Positions 48,524 through 59,879 of a stretch of 64,000 nucleotides of DNA are shown piece after piece. Within the stretch, counting starts at the first letter, position 1, and every line of letters begins with the position of its first letter. A model generated the notes under the pieces. That model saw only the letters and a program-made list of their open reading frames with translations, ran no database searches and had not been told where the DNA came from. The stretch comes from Rhea pennata (lineage: Eukaryota > Chordata > Aves > Rheiformes > Rheidae). The position numbers and the translations under genes are program-made. Where the stretch lies: the NCBI RefSeq assembly GCF_028389875.1, contig NC_084663.1, forward strand, positions 93,997,765 through 94,061,764. The letters run 5' to 3'.

Positions 48524-48768
48524 TGAAGAACAGAGCTGAAAAACCTCTCCGAGTCATCTTGTCCATCCTTTTGCTCTGCAGCAAGGTAAAGTTTATCTTG
48601 ATAATCCCTAATAGATGTTAGTCTGACCAATTTTAAAACATCTCCAGTATTAAGCAATATAACTTCTTTATATGGCTTGTTCCCATTCTAGAAAGCTTTT
48701 TCCTAAGACCTAGACTAAATCTCCCACACTGCAGAATAAGCCAGCTATGTTTTATCATGTCAGTGGTC
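48524..48768 (-). mobile_element. Ancient CR1 LINE 3' fragment
   Basis: Minus-strand old CR1: aaaacctctccgagtcatct and tgtccatcc, then gataatccctaatagatgtt with agtctgacc, then tagaaagctttttcctaaga and cctagactaaatctcccaca. These match in order the old CR1 tail pattern known from birds and turtles (…GAGGTCATCTAGTCCA…CAGATGTTTGTCTAACC…AGTTTTTCCTAATGTCCAACCTAAACCTCCC). Much more diverged than the neighbouring CR1. Confidence 0.7.
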
Positions 48769-48850
48769 ACATCAAATAAAGTTACATATAAAGAATACTA
48801 TTTCACAAAAGATAAGTTGCATCTGTCTCCAAAACAAATTTCCTGTGGAT

Positions 48851-48875
48851 TTTTTTTGTTTGTTTGTTTGTTTTG
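48851..48875 (+). repeat. T-rich / (GTTT)n microsatellite
   Basis: Seven T followed by about four GTTT units. Confidence 0.85.
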
Positions 48876-50196
48876 CTTGAGGCTTTGTGGGTTTTGGGGC
48901 TTTTATTTTTGACCCATACACTCCTACACTTTACAAGCAAGGTCTAAGGACATAAATCATTCATTTCTGTAAACTATCTGGAGTGTACCTTCAAGTCAGA
49001 GTAAAACTCCCTGGCCACTTTCTTTTTGATGACACTGCCATCATAGCACCTCGTGAAAATACAGGAGGGCTCCAGGGGGAATTGATTATTTGGATTTCCA
49101 GCTGGAATCTGGGAACTGTTTATCAATGATTACCCTTGAACATTTTATTTCCAGAGGGAATTCTCACAGTTTTCATCCAGGAGACATAGACTGTTCTTTG
49201 ACCATTAAAAAAGAGAAGATGATGGCTTTCCATCATCAGCAGGAACATTGACTAGGTGGCCTGCATTCAGAAGCTGTCCACCTTTGATGACATCTTCCAG
49301 AAGATTTATGAGCTCTGGCAGCTCATAATTAAAAGCAACTTTAAGAAGGGAGGGGAAATAGTACTGGGGTCTTGCTTACTCTTTTAAGGTAGAGCAGAAA
49401 GGCCTGACAGATCAAAGTGGTGGCGTGAGTCAGCGGTTAAAATGTTCCCATTAGCAAGCCACTGAGCCTTTTCACTTTGGCTTAGATCACTGCAGCTCCA
49501 TTTCACTTGGAAAAGAGAGGGGGCTTCTGGAGATGACCTCCTGTCCTCCCGCAGGAGCACCCTACTGCAACATGGTCAGATCGACCTGCATTGCTCCCCA
49601 AGAGGGTGTGCTGTCAGAGTAGGGGCCACTTTCAGTGATTGGAGAAAGCCCTGAGCAAAAGCTGAGCTTGCGACCTTCTCTGCCTTTAGGCCCATCACAG
49701 TGAAAGGCTGCAGCCTTCATTAAACTCTTCAAGTAAAAGGCCCAGGGGCAGATTACTTTTCTTGCCCCATATAAACCCTTGTAGCAGGCATGTCTGTGAT
49801 GCCCTCAGAGAGGTAACACTATGGGTTGTCCTCCTTGCCCAGCTACCACTGCTGAGCGTGGAGAACAGATCAGTCCGCACCTTTGAGGGCCATCCTTGAG
49901 AGCAGCAACAGTGCCCATGCCCGGTACTTTCCCACCTACCCTCAGCTCATGGATGCCCTTACCCTGGGAACAGCCACACAGTTTTACTTGGTGGGTAAAG
50001 GAAAATTGGTAGCACGCTCTGCATGCATGGATTCCCTATTTGCAATAGGCACTGAAATAAAGAGGTTATCATTTAAAAAAAAAAAAAACAAGTTCACATT
50101 TTGCCACCATTTACCATGCAGGATTATGTCAAAACCTCCCTGGTTTAGGACAAAGGAGGAGAAAGCCACCATGCTAATTCTGCAACAACAAGCACT

Positions 50197-50272
50197 GAAG
50201 TTTTGCCAGTTCTGCCAGATTGTCATGCCAGAGCAGAGTTCTGGAAGTCATGCTGTGCTCTGGCAAAACTTC
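50197..50272. repeat. Nested inverted repeat, 76-base hairpin
   Basis: GAAGTTTTGCCAG (50197-50209) is the exact reverse complement of CTGGCAAAACTTC (50260-50272): a 13-bp perfect stem with a 50-base interior. Inside, GCCAGAGCA (50227-50235) can alternatively pair with TGCTCTGGC (50256-50264), and CCAGA with TCTGG forms a small inner stem. The total length is that of a microRNA precursor, but the interior pairs poorly, so a cruciform or a small MITE-like relic are equally possible. Confidence 0.7.
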
Positions 50273-51895
50273 TTCAAGTCAGAGATATTTGACTATGTTG
50301 TTTTAAACTTTACTTTTATACTTACAGGCAGCATGTCAGATAAAGGCACAAATTCTTATTAAAAGAAGACACTTTCACCCTAAAGTCAATATAAAAGAAA
50401 ATGAGTTACAAATGCTGTAGATGGTAATCTCAAAAATGTTTAATATAGCTGAAGAACTGTATTAATAAAGCTGAATGGAAAAAGCCAGCTCAGACTTCAT
50501 TATACCAGTGCTTGTGTAATAACCTCACATGCTGCCAGCAGGCTGAGAGGCATTGGCCTCAGTCAATAGCAAAACGATTACGCACAGAGGGATGTTTCAG
50601 ACTGACCCCACGTTTCAGGAAGAGAAACCCCCTGCGCTATCAGACACGCTTCGTTCCCAGTCTGGGGAAACTGAACTTGCTGGAAGAACAAGGTAAACAG
50701 GGCTCCAGCTGCAGGCAGGGCTCCTCTAAACCAAAAACAAGGGCTCCAAGGGTTGGTTTAAGAGTCTACTTCAGGGCAGCAAAGTGCTACCTGGCCTTCA
50801 GTTGGTTTCCAAGCAAAATGGAGGCATTAAAGTGCTTTGCCGGAGGACAATCAGGTGCGTTTCCACGGAACTGCCTCAATAACGGAGCAGTCTTTGAAAC
50901 GTGCAGCTCTCATCTAACAGAGGGGATGAAAAGCACAAAATTTGCCTTCCGGAGTTTATTTCTACCCTTTCATTTCTTTGAAATAAAGGAGTTTAGATCA
51001 AGTTGTCTTCCGATTGCACATTATAGAAATGGAAACAAAGATTAGGAACTGGATTCTGTGAGTGAGGAAATTTCTGAGGCTCTACCAGTGCTAAGAGTAT
51101 CTCAAGCAGCTTGTTGTTCTTTAGCGCTACTTAAAATAAAAAAAGTTTTGTGGAGAAAATAGCACTAGCAAAAGGTGCTGAACACCTGCTCCGTCAACAG
51201 AGGCCTCAGACCAGCGAGTGACAGGATATAACACAGTGTTGTTATCCAGCGCACAGGAACTGATTATATACATAGATGATCTGTTTCAGGGAAATTTAGA
51301 AGAAGGTAGATTAGAAGCAGCCTTCACCCAACTTCTTTGCAAGGACAGGTCATTCATGTCACTTCTTGTGTTGTGACAGAGATGGGGACACGTGAGGACA
51401 TTTAAGCATTCTTACCCTCAAAGCTGAAGCAGTTGCTGACAGAGATGCAATAACAAAAATAAATATTTTTTAAAAGCAAGCAACAAGCAACCTCCTTGGA
51501 GTTTCTTCACTGACCTTTTTAACCTTCTGTTCAGCAGCAAACCACCTAATCACACAGGTACAATTAAGTTTCAGAGCTGACACCCTGCCGAGCAGAGGAA
51601 ATTCTGCGGTGCTCATAGGGGAAATGTGCAAGTAGCCAGCACAGGAAGAAAGCTAAAGATAACTTGGCTTGCTGTGAAGGACAACTGCATTCACCACTGA
51701 TAGTTCTTATCTAAGCAGAGCAGACTTCACCTAAATTTTAGAGGCAAATTGGCAGAGGAACCTCACTGCACCTTAGGGGAAGGCACGGAAGATAGGAAAC
51801 AGCACTCTTAGCTCTGAACCAGTGCCCAGGAGAAACAGGGATATTTGGGATGCACCATGGAAAGACAAATGGAATCAACAATTCACAGAAAAATC

Positions 51896-51935
51896 ACATA
51901 CACATACACGCACACAAACACACACAAGCACAAAC
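51896..51935 (+). repeat. CA-rich microsatellite, imperfect
   Basis: acacatacacgcacacaaac and following acacacaagcac: an imperfect (CA)n run. Confidence 0.85.
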
Positions 51936-54139
51936 CAGAGCACTCTTAGACAGAACTGCAAAAGCCTCGTGAGGCAAAGAAAGGGGACTTCTACCTTGTG
52001 TAAACCTCCGGCCAACCTGCATTTAAGTATTATGCTCCACCTCACTGCCAGAAAAGTAAGACTAAAAAGAATAACAAAATAAAAAGAACCAACGCATAAA
52101 TTCTTTTCTTTCTTAGGGACTACAGGAACTTTAATATCATAGGACCTTGACTACAAGCAGCTTATTCTGTATCTCCTATGGGGGAAAAAAAATCCTTCAC
52201 TAATAGATAGTGCCCTGCATCTCTAGACATGAGAAACTCAAGCAAGTATCTTTAAAAGAGTAGCAAATAGAAAAATAAATTCCCTATACAAAGAAATTAG
52301 GAATACAACAAGATCTGGGTTTTCTCTGCCTTCATCTAGTAAAGCTTATGGTGACTTGGGTAGTGTAGGACCAACCTTCTCATTCATTATCCTAGGATTA
52401 GAAAATCCTGTGCAATAAAATCCTGTGCAATCAGAGCACAACTTTTTAGCATTGAGATGAGTATTATTACTGCTCAGGGTACTGCAGCAGTACCCTATGC
52501 CAGATGCTGGACACCTACTTGAGGAGATCCAGCACCTGTCCCCCCAAAATTCTCACAAAGTGTAGCTTTTAAGATTTCAGCAAAAGGTGTCTTCACTGCT
52601 TCCTTTGTAAAGCTGTTAAACAAAATAATAGATCTTACTACCAGGAACTATGGAGGAAAATTAAGGAGCAGGAGTTGATTTATAAATCTTATTAGTGGGA
52701 TGACTGTGCAGTTTCTCTTTAACAGCTGGTGATACTGCTTTCAAAGGACACTCATCCAAATGCCAGCACTAAATTAGGAGCAACCGGCTTCTGCTTGGGA
52801 ATTTTCACAGAGAGGTGCCAAGCACTGACTGACATACGAACTGAACTCCCATCTCTCTTGCTGGTACAGAGCAGCATGAAATGTGATATACCTGGATTTT
52901 AAATTTGTTTCCCCAAAGCCTCATGTCCCAAAGACATGAGCTTCCTACCTTCTGTAAACAATAGTTTGAATCAGAGAGATTTGATAGAGCATGTTATAAA
53001 GAGAACAGACAGTTTCAAGATCCAAATGAAAAACCATTCTCAGCATTTATAACCTAGGATTTAGTTCAAGCCATTCCTACATCTTCAGCACTTTTTATCC
53101 TCCTGTAATAGACATTTTGCTTTATGTTAGTTCAAGACAGGTTGTATTTTTGCTTATCTGTGTAGCATTCCCCAAGGAGACAAATGAGCCTGGAACTCTG
53201 TGAAGTCAAGGACAGCTATTGATTACGTTTCCTCCCCAAAAGATGCAATGCCAGCTCCTTGCTGGGCTGCAGAGCTGGCCAGCTCAGTGGGATGTCACCT
53301 TAGCTAACAGCAATGATGGATGTTGCTTCTCTTCACCTGCCTCCAGCCTGCCAGCTGGCTCAGAAATCATATACATGCTGAACCATAATGTTCAGTAGGT
53401 TCCCACTGAAAACACCTTCTTCACACCTCTGTTACTGTAGTCCCACAAAAAGACCTTAGTGATCTACAAGTTTATTTTAAATCTATTTCCATCTGTTTGC
53501 ACAATGCACTGAAAACCTAACAACTGGAGAGTTGGTGACTAATGATGAGGTGAGAAGTGGTGATGGAGGTCAGATTTTGGCACGTGGACTGGATCCTCCC
53601 TGCCCTGCAAGGCCAGATCGTTCATCTCATCCAGAGCCCTGGGCTGCAGAGGGGATATGAGGTGTCTGCGGGTCATTCAGCAGGGACTCCCTGCCTGGTA
53701 CCAGAACTGCACTGAACAGCTTTGGAAGGGAGGTGAAAACTACTACAAGAGAAGAAAAACTGAAATGCAACTTCACATATTTCCAGGAAAAGAGAGACTA
53801 ATGGTGCATATCGTAACTTGTGCAGCAACATCAAGTATCCCAAAGCTGCTATTAAAAGTTTTATCTAGTCACATTTATTAACTATTGTGTCTTTAGAAAC
53901 AAAAAGACTAGAAATACAGTGAGACCTTCATTGAATGTGGCCTTAGCAGCACAAACATAAAGGAGCAGCCAGTATCTTTTTCAGGACCTTCGAAATATAT
54001 ATGAACTTAATGCAATGAATAATATTTGATGATTTGACATTAGGAGACTACTAGGAACACACAAGTCTGAGGAGGGGAGACTATAGACCTTTTGGTGCTA
54101 AACAGATATATATGTTACAGTGAAATTAGCACACCTATT

Positions 54140-54177
54140 CATAGAATCGTAAGGTTGGAAGGGACCTCTGGAGATCT
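54140..54177 (-). mobile_element. CR1 LINE 3' tip, 38 bp
   Basis: catagaatcgtaaggttgga followed by agggacctctggagatct is the extreme 3' tip of a CR1 on the minus strand. It is truncated after fewer than 40 bases and has a single tail repeat. It may be a very short insertion or the residue of a deletion. Confidence 0.85.
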
Positions 54178-54504
54178 GCTGAAATTGCACATGATCAGAC
54201 CAACATTTTCATTGTTATGTATGTCATATTACACAGGCAAGTGATTCCTATCCATGTTTCGGGGATGAATAAATCAATCTTTCATTTGGTTTTCATTTTG
54301 TTACATCCCAGAGACCTTCTGCCTCTAGAAAGAGTAACTTTCTAGCAAAGTCTCTCTAGATACCAACCAGTTGCACAATAACTTCAGTTCTCATGCAAGG
54401 ACATGAAGTGCAATAGGGTTAGTGTCCAAAGCCACGAGTCAGGTTGCAGTACTGGACACCAGTTGCCTAGCACTACTGCCACTACATATAGAGAGTCTGC
54501 CTAC

Positions 54505-55059
54505 TGTCAGGGGTGGTCGTGCACACAGAAGGAGCTAAGGATCTCGCAGCAGAAGCATGAATCTTTACTATTTGCACTTAAAAAAGTAGTTCCCCTGAAA
54601 AAGCAGCCATGGGACATTCGTTACATATTTATGCATCCCACCCACCGAAAGGAAACAAAAATACAAGGCAACATGGATACTTTTTATACAGTTTATATAT
54701 TCATTAGGAAATGGCTTTACCACAAGGGGAAGTGGAAAACAAACCTCATGAACAGTTTCCTCATGCCCACACACTCAATGGCTTTACATGGATTTGGCTG
54801 TCAGTCAGCAACATCAGGCCTTGCAGAGCCTGTCAGCAGTGCAGCACCTTGTTTCCGCTGCACAGCCAGTCCAACAAGGACTTTCAAGAAAAAGGCTGCA
54901 CTTGGTAGAAGGAGCCAACAGAAAGCTGCTTGCCATCCAGAGGCTGCAAGGGGCAGCAACTGGCATCATCAGCACCATCGCTGTGGTCAGGCTGGGCCTC
55001 AGTGCACATGCATTTCAGTCCAGGCACCACCGCTCTTCCCCAGTTTTCCCAGCCTGACA
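54505..55059 (-). mobile_element. Probable solo LTR of an endogenous retrovirus
   Basis: A 555-bp segment bounded by the perfect 7-bp inverted termini TGTCAGG (54505-54511) and CCTGACA (55053-55059), i.e. the TG...CA ends of an LTR. Read on the minus strand it has a TATA box (TATAAAAA, 54681-54688), then 112 bases later a poly(A)-signal variant AGTAAA (54564-54569), then a short U5-like end: the usual U3-R-U5 order. The flanks GCCTAC and GCCCTA are only loosely alike, so no clean target duplication is seen. No gag, pol or env traces lie on either side, so it would be a solo LTR left by recombination. Its long plus-strand open frame (54403-55119, 238 codons) crosses both ends and is therefore not a gene. 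The call rests on signal layout, not on a match to a named LTR. Confidence 0.5.
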
Positions 55060-55250
55060 GCCCTATGTGTCCAACTGGCATTTTTAAATGCCTCAGGGCT
55101 GAAAATTTCCCAGTTGTGAAGGGGCAGAGGGAGGGGGAAGAGAGGGAAATCAGCATATATTGGCTCTATGCAAACTCTTTGCAAGACATACTTACCCTCT
55201 CAGAGCTCAATATCTAAATAGATAGAAGGCAAGAAAGCAAGTCAGGATCA

Positions 55251-55315
55251 TCTATTTTACCAAAGGGGAACTGACACACAAGAGTAACCTAGCCAAGACA
55301 CACGGGAAATCTCAA
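55251..55315 (-). mobile_element. MIR SINE fragment
   Basis: tctattttaccaaaggggaa, then ctgacacacaagagtaacct and agccaagacacacgggaaat: the complement of the MIR segment CTTGGGCAAGTCACTT...CCTCATCTGTAAAATGGG. Diverged. Confidence 0.5.
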
Positions 55316-55485
55316 CAGAACCAACTTTCTCCTCCCCAAAATCACCTCGAATGAACCACCCTGAGCTCTCCTCTGCCTGTCTGGCCCCTTAAACTCAAGA
55401 CCTTCCTTCTCCTCATGCTGCAGAACTGGTTCATGTTCCCTGTGGAAGGGTATTGGCCTCCTTGGAAGGCAGAAGCCAAACTGTT

Positions 55486-55498
55486 CCCCCCCCCCCCC
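55486..55498 (+). repeat. Poly(C) tract, 13 C
   Basis: An uninterrupted C run. Confidence 0.95.
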
Positions 55499-56408
55499 GC
55501 ACTAATCGCTCCTCTCTCTCAAGAGAGAAATACATGCATGCTGCACTAGCTCATGTAAAAAAAGGTGAAGCCAGCTCTAAACTAGTTACTTTGGGTTTTT
55601 CAGCACCACGGCTGCAATCATGAACTCAGCATCCCACCAGAGCAAGTAAACAATTATGCAGATATTTCTAACAGTGCCCCAAATGAGGTGCTGTCTGCAT
55701 CACACTGCAGACATTGCAGGGAAACTGCAAAGTCAGCATCCCCTGAGTAACATAGAAGGTGCCACAGCGGCTCCTTTTGCTGCCTCTTTTGCTGGATAAA
55801 CCTATTAACTCGATCCATTTAATCAACTGCAGACTTTTAAACACATAAAAAAGATAAATAAAATAAGCAGGCTGTAGAAAAGATAAGCTAACTTATTCTC
55901 CTGCATGTGTTGGATGTAGTTCACTTTGCTCCTTTTAGCAAATTCTGTATGCAGCGCAGGCAATTAAATAGTTGCACAGCCTGCTAATTGCTGAAAAAGA
56001 ACAAGATGAACTGATTTAATAATATCGCAGCCAGAGTTACAGTAAATGTGACGCCAGCTAGTAAATATGCACAGGGTGGGGGGTGGGGGATGAGCCAATG
56101 ACACACTGGGGTATTTTTGCAGCCGGGCAGTTAACAGTTCTATTTTTACTAACTTCGGGGGCTATGGTTCAATCCATCGAGCAGCTCATCTGCATTGCTC
56201 AGAGACGTCTCTGTGACGCCATTCTGGGTAAGCACCACGAAGGCTGGCTCTCTGCATCACGTACGGCTGCAGACAGCGTGGGTCTCTGAGCAAAGAACAG
56301 CAGAGGAGCATTTCTGCCTTTCAGAGTGAGAAATAAAGAATCCAGAGCTGGATTAAGCATCTGGAAAATTACTGCAGCTTCACAGCTTTTGCTGCTTGCT
56401 ACCCAAGA

Positions 56409-56415
56409 TGAGTCA
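56409..56415 (+). promoter_or_regulatory. AP-1 / bZIP consensus site
   Basis: TGAGTCA, the consensus for AP-1 family bZIP factors, 6 bases upstream of the X-box at 56422. A 7-mer is common by chance; its position next to the X-box is what gives it weight. Confidence 0.4.
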
Positions 56416-56421
56416 TCATGG

Positions 56422-56435
56422 GTTGCCTTGGCAAC
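56422..56435 (+). promoter_or_regulatory. RFX X-box, near-palindromic
   Basis: GTTGCCTTGGCAAC is two perfect inverted half-sites (GTTGCC and GGCAAC) with a 2-base centre, the optimal site of RFX winged-helix factors, which bind as dimers. RFX factors regulate ciliary and some neuronal and immune genes. With the AP-1 site just upstream, this may be an enhancer or a promoter-proximal element, but no transcript is identified here. Confidence 0.6.
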
Positions 56436-56894
56436 AGCTATTTTCCTCCTCCTGCTGCTGATCAATTTTGTCTGTACCAAGGTCCCTTGAAACCTGGAGC
56501 TGCAAAGATAATGCAATCAAGTCACAGAAACTCCTATCAAACTGCATTTGTGTTTTCAATGTGTCAGTCTTAGACCTTAAATCTTAAGACCTTAGGCCTT
56601 AAAGAAGGGAGGAGGAAAAAAAATGGCAAGGGGGGCAGGGGAAGGATAACACTCATTTTTAACCAACCTGCATACCAAACCCATGACAGGCTTTGTTGAC
56701 AGAAAAAATTCTACTACCTTACCACTAAGTAATGCCTATAAGTAAAAAATAGTAATAACAATACCTTGCCCTAGAAATTAACCTAAGGTGTTCAACACCA
56801 ATGCCAGATGCTCATGTTCTAAACGCATGCTGTAAAGCAGGAACCTGTATGCCTTGGTTTCCAGTGTACAAATCCAGTGTTGACCCAGGAGTTA

Positions 56895-56975
56895 AGGTTT
56901 CTAGGCTCTACCCTCACCTCTGCCAATGACAGAGGGGACAACCCTAAGCAAATCATTTCATCTTGGAAAAGTCCC
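56895..56975 (+). mobile_element. MIR SINE fragment
   Basis: tttctaggctctaccctcac and ctctgccaatgac, then gacaaccctaagcaaatcat with ttcatc, fit the MIR core (GGCTCTGCCACTGAC...GACCTTGGGCAAGTCATTTCA). Confidence 0.45.
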
Positions 56976-56979
56976 ATTC

Positions 56980-59659
56980 AGCACCTTTCAAATACAAAGA
57001 TATGGCTGAAAAGATCTGAAATGTTGTTGCTAAGCAATATGAAAGTCCTGCAACAGCACCTACATTTTACCCTCTCCATCAGCCTTCTGAGGTAAATGCA
57101 TTGATGTCAAATTACTCCCGACGAGACAAGAAAGGGAGTCCTTGCCTACTCTATATGTGGATACCCTAGATCCCGCTGAACACTTTTCATAAAGTTATAT
57201 CTGATGTCCTTTGTTTTCATCTCCTCATTTTTACATCATGAATTTACTAACTTGTCCCCTGAAGGCAGCTTAAATGGTTGCTGATAGGAGTCTGACTCTG
57301 CTGTCAGTGGAACGAACAGCAGAGACATCCACTTGTCTGATACCGCCCATAGTAAGACAAAGCTACAGACAAGGCAAAAAGAAGGATGGGGAAAAGGCCA
57401 GTGAGGGCAGCATTTGTGTTGCAAGCAAAAGAATAAAATTAATATTTTCCACGCTAATTTATAATTTTGATCCGGAGCTGTTCCTGTGTGCTCAAATAGC
57501 AGACACTGGAACCAAGAGCATTTACTCTCAGACCTCCCAGGTAAATCTCATTTCAGTTGCCCATTTTATGTCTGCTGGAGGTTTAAGTGCATTTGGCATG
57601 TGTTAGTCTTTGGGGCCAATGAGGGATGGATGTGAGAGCCCTGGCATAACGCCTCCCCCCCCCCCCCCCCCCCGCCCCGGTCTAGGAACTTGTCCATTTG
57701 GCTCAGATTTTCCCCAGAGGAGTTCAAGAAGTCACATACGTATATGAAGGCCTGAACAGCTTAGAAATTACTTATCCACCAGACTTTCTCCCAAACCTAT
57801 CATCTGAGGCAAGAACGTTATATCAAAATGCAAGCAAGTCTCTAGAACAGCAGCTTCTGCTTTAGCTCAGCAGAATAACTTCCACAGAGCTTAAGGGTGA
57901 TTTGATGGCTACTTGAAGCTAAAACATAAAATTTAGTTTTAAGTCTTTGGACCAGTCCTGTAGCTATGTCTGTCTCTTCAGTGGGAGGCAGTTTACTCCG
58001 CAATTTACCTTCTAGACTGGTCTTGACCTTCAACAGTGCAGGCGTATTTCTTAGGCACTTGTCTGTGAAAGGACGGAGAGGGTGGGCTTTTTTTCCTGTG
58101 CATTTGTTTTTAGGAAGGGAAAGATGGTCTTTTCATTTCTGCTCTTCACCTGTGGATATGACTGTGCAAGAGCAAGATCACATCTCATTTTACTTAAAAT
58201 CAGTTTTTGTGCAGAGAGAGCCCATAGCTTCAAGAGACTCTTTGCTAGACCATCTTCTTCAAAATAGTTTAGATCCTGTAAACTATAAAAAACTACCTTG
58301 CTACCTCTCAGCTTTTGTGACTGTAATATGAACAGCAGTTAGTTTCTTTCTTTCTCCAGCATACAACAATATGTTACAAAAACCGCCAACCAAGAAACAG
58401 AGGCACTGAAAATCTTTGCACTCCCTGACATCAAGACATTTTCAGTAAAGCATTCCAGCTTATATTATACACCAGCTCAGTGAAGCTTTCAGAACAATAA
58501 ACCTGCTCTGAGGTGTCCTACTCCAGCCAAAGTCCATGCTAGCATTTAATAAGCAGCTCTGGATCAGCCAAGCATGAGAATAAGGAGCACACTGTTGGGA
58601 GCCAAGGGAAGCAGCTACTTTTCCAGACTTGCAGAGAGCCACAGCCTGAAACTTGTTGTGACTCTTTGTCTCACTGACAAACCAGAAAAGTTGAAAAACT
58701 TGGTCCCATAAGAATCCTGTCAGTCAATGGCAGATGGTAGCTACAGGCCTAGGAGGGTGAACCTGTAAATAGAAGATTGTGATACAGGAGCAGCTAAAGA
58801 TCCTCAAGCTGGGTAGTTATTGGAGGGTGGAGAAGGCCCTGCTATTAGGGCAGCAGATCCTTTGGCTGCCCCGCAAAGGGGTCACAGCTCAAGGAAAGGA
58901 GCAGTCACTGTGGAGGATTTGCAAAACATGACACAGGATTTGTTCTGTTGTGTCTAGTACACGAGTGTGAATGGCCAAAGACATCACATGAGCTCCTGGG
59001 CTTTTGGATCTCATAGGAACGTGCTGGACTATTTCAGTGACAAAGAAGGCCTAAGCCAAATGGGTCCTTTCAGATCAAGCTCAGGAGTATGATAGTCAGG
59101 CTCTTCTACAAAGAGGAATTTACCAGCAGGACTCCTCCGGTACGATTTTAATATTACTAGTGAAGTTCCTCATGCGCACGTGTACAAACACACACTTTAA
59201 TTTGAGTACATATGCCGTTTTCTGATGTCATTTATGTCACTGAGTGTCTACACAGGGAATTATAGTTGCACACATACAAATCCCAACACTATCATTACAG
59301 CACTATTGTTCTGCTAGAGAGTAGACAAACTGAGGGTCTGCCAGAGGCAAGAAAGATACTGGTGAGGAGCAGGAAACTGCACTGAGAGCGGTCCATTTTA
59401 GACCAAATCCACACTGATGCTTGTATTTGGGGAACACTCCAGTCTCCAGCTTTTCCCCATAGGAATTAAAAAGATGCAGTATTCCAGTACTTTAATTCTT
59501 TTCCAATAGATCACCTCCTCCTGGGATGTGTTCTTAAGATCTTCATCCAACTTACACAAGTGAACAATGCTGAGAATTTGGGCTCTTATTTGTCAACACA
59601 AGCTTGCACCAAACATCACTACACTGCCCTAGGCTTAAGAGAAGTTCATACATGTAGGC
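56980..59659. other. Non-coding DNA, no gene seen
   Basis: Unique sequence with a poly(C) tract at 57655-57673. Open frames up to 121 codons (57966-58331 plus) have no recognisable domain. Confidence 0.5.
57655..57673 (+). repeat. Poly(C) tract, 19 C
   Basis: Nineteen C in a row, continuing as GCCCCGG. Likely variable in length and error-prone in sequencing. Confidence 0.95.
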
Positions 59660-59874
59660 TCACAGAACATGCCAGGCAGGAAGAGACCTCAGAAAGTCTC
59701 TGGTCCTGCTTGAGGCTGGGTCAGCTGAGGCTGCTCAAGGCTTTCTCCAATTGGTTTGGAAAAATTCCAAGGACGGAGCCTGCCCAGTCTCACTGGGCAA
59801 CAGGCACCAGCACTTCACTGTCCTCAGGGAGAAAAGGCTTTTCCTTACATATAGTCTGAACCTCTCTTGTTTTT
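59660..59874 (-). mobile_element. Old CR1 LINE 3' fragment
   Basis: Minus-strand, diverged CR1 tail. In order: gctcacagaacatgccaggc and aggaagagacctcagaaagt (degenerate tail and ggaagggacct block), gctgctcaaggctttctcca, then tgggcaacaggcaccagcac, ttcactgtcctcagggagaa and gtctgaacctctcttg. It is of the older type that keeps a 'TTGCTCAAAGCC' block. No coding capacity. Confidence 0.75.
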
Positions 59875-59879
59875 CTACT

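Larger units (their letters stand above)
48775..54139. other. Non-coding DNA, no gene seen
   Basis: Unique sequence. Simple repeats at 48851-48875 ((GTTT)n) and 51896-51935 (CA-rich). Open frames at 49883-50362 (159 codons) and 50512-51045 (177 codons) on the plus strand are long for chance but have no recognisable domain and odd composition; I do not call them genes. A hairpin at 50197-50272 is listed separately. Confidence 0.4.
55320..56894. other. Non-coding DNA with possible conserved regulatory block
   Basis: A C run of 13 lies at 55486-55498. From about 55900 to 56480 the sequence is rich in recognisable factor motifs (gcctgctaattgctga, tgagtcatc, the X-box) and looks like a conserved non-coding element. 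A possible exon at 56123-56227 is discussed as a finding. An imperfect repeat of CCTTAAR-type units lies at 56570-56605. Confidence 0.4.

Noticed and set aside
49883..50362. 159-codon plus-strand open frame
   Set aside because: It contains a lysine run from an A tract and crosses the hairpin at 50197; no domain recognised.
50512..51045. 177-codon plus-strand open frame
   Set aside because: No recognisable domain or splice context; long frames of this size are expected occasionally in 64 kb.
54403..55119. 238-codon plus-strand open frame, the joint longest in the window
   Set aside because: It runs through both ends of the probable LTR and shows no known domain, so it is read-through of non-coding sequence.
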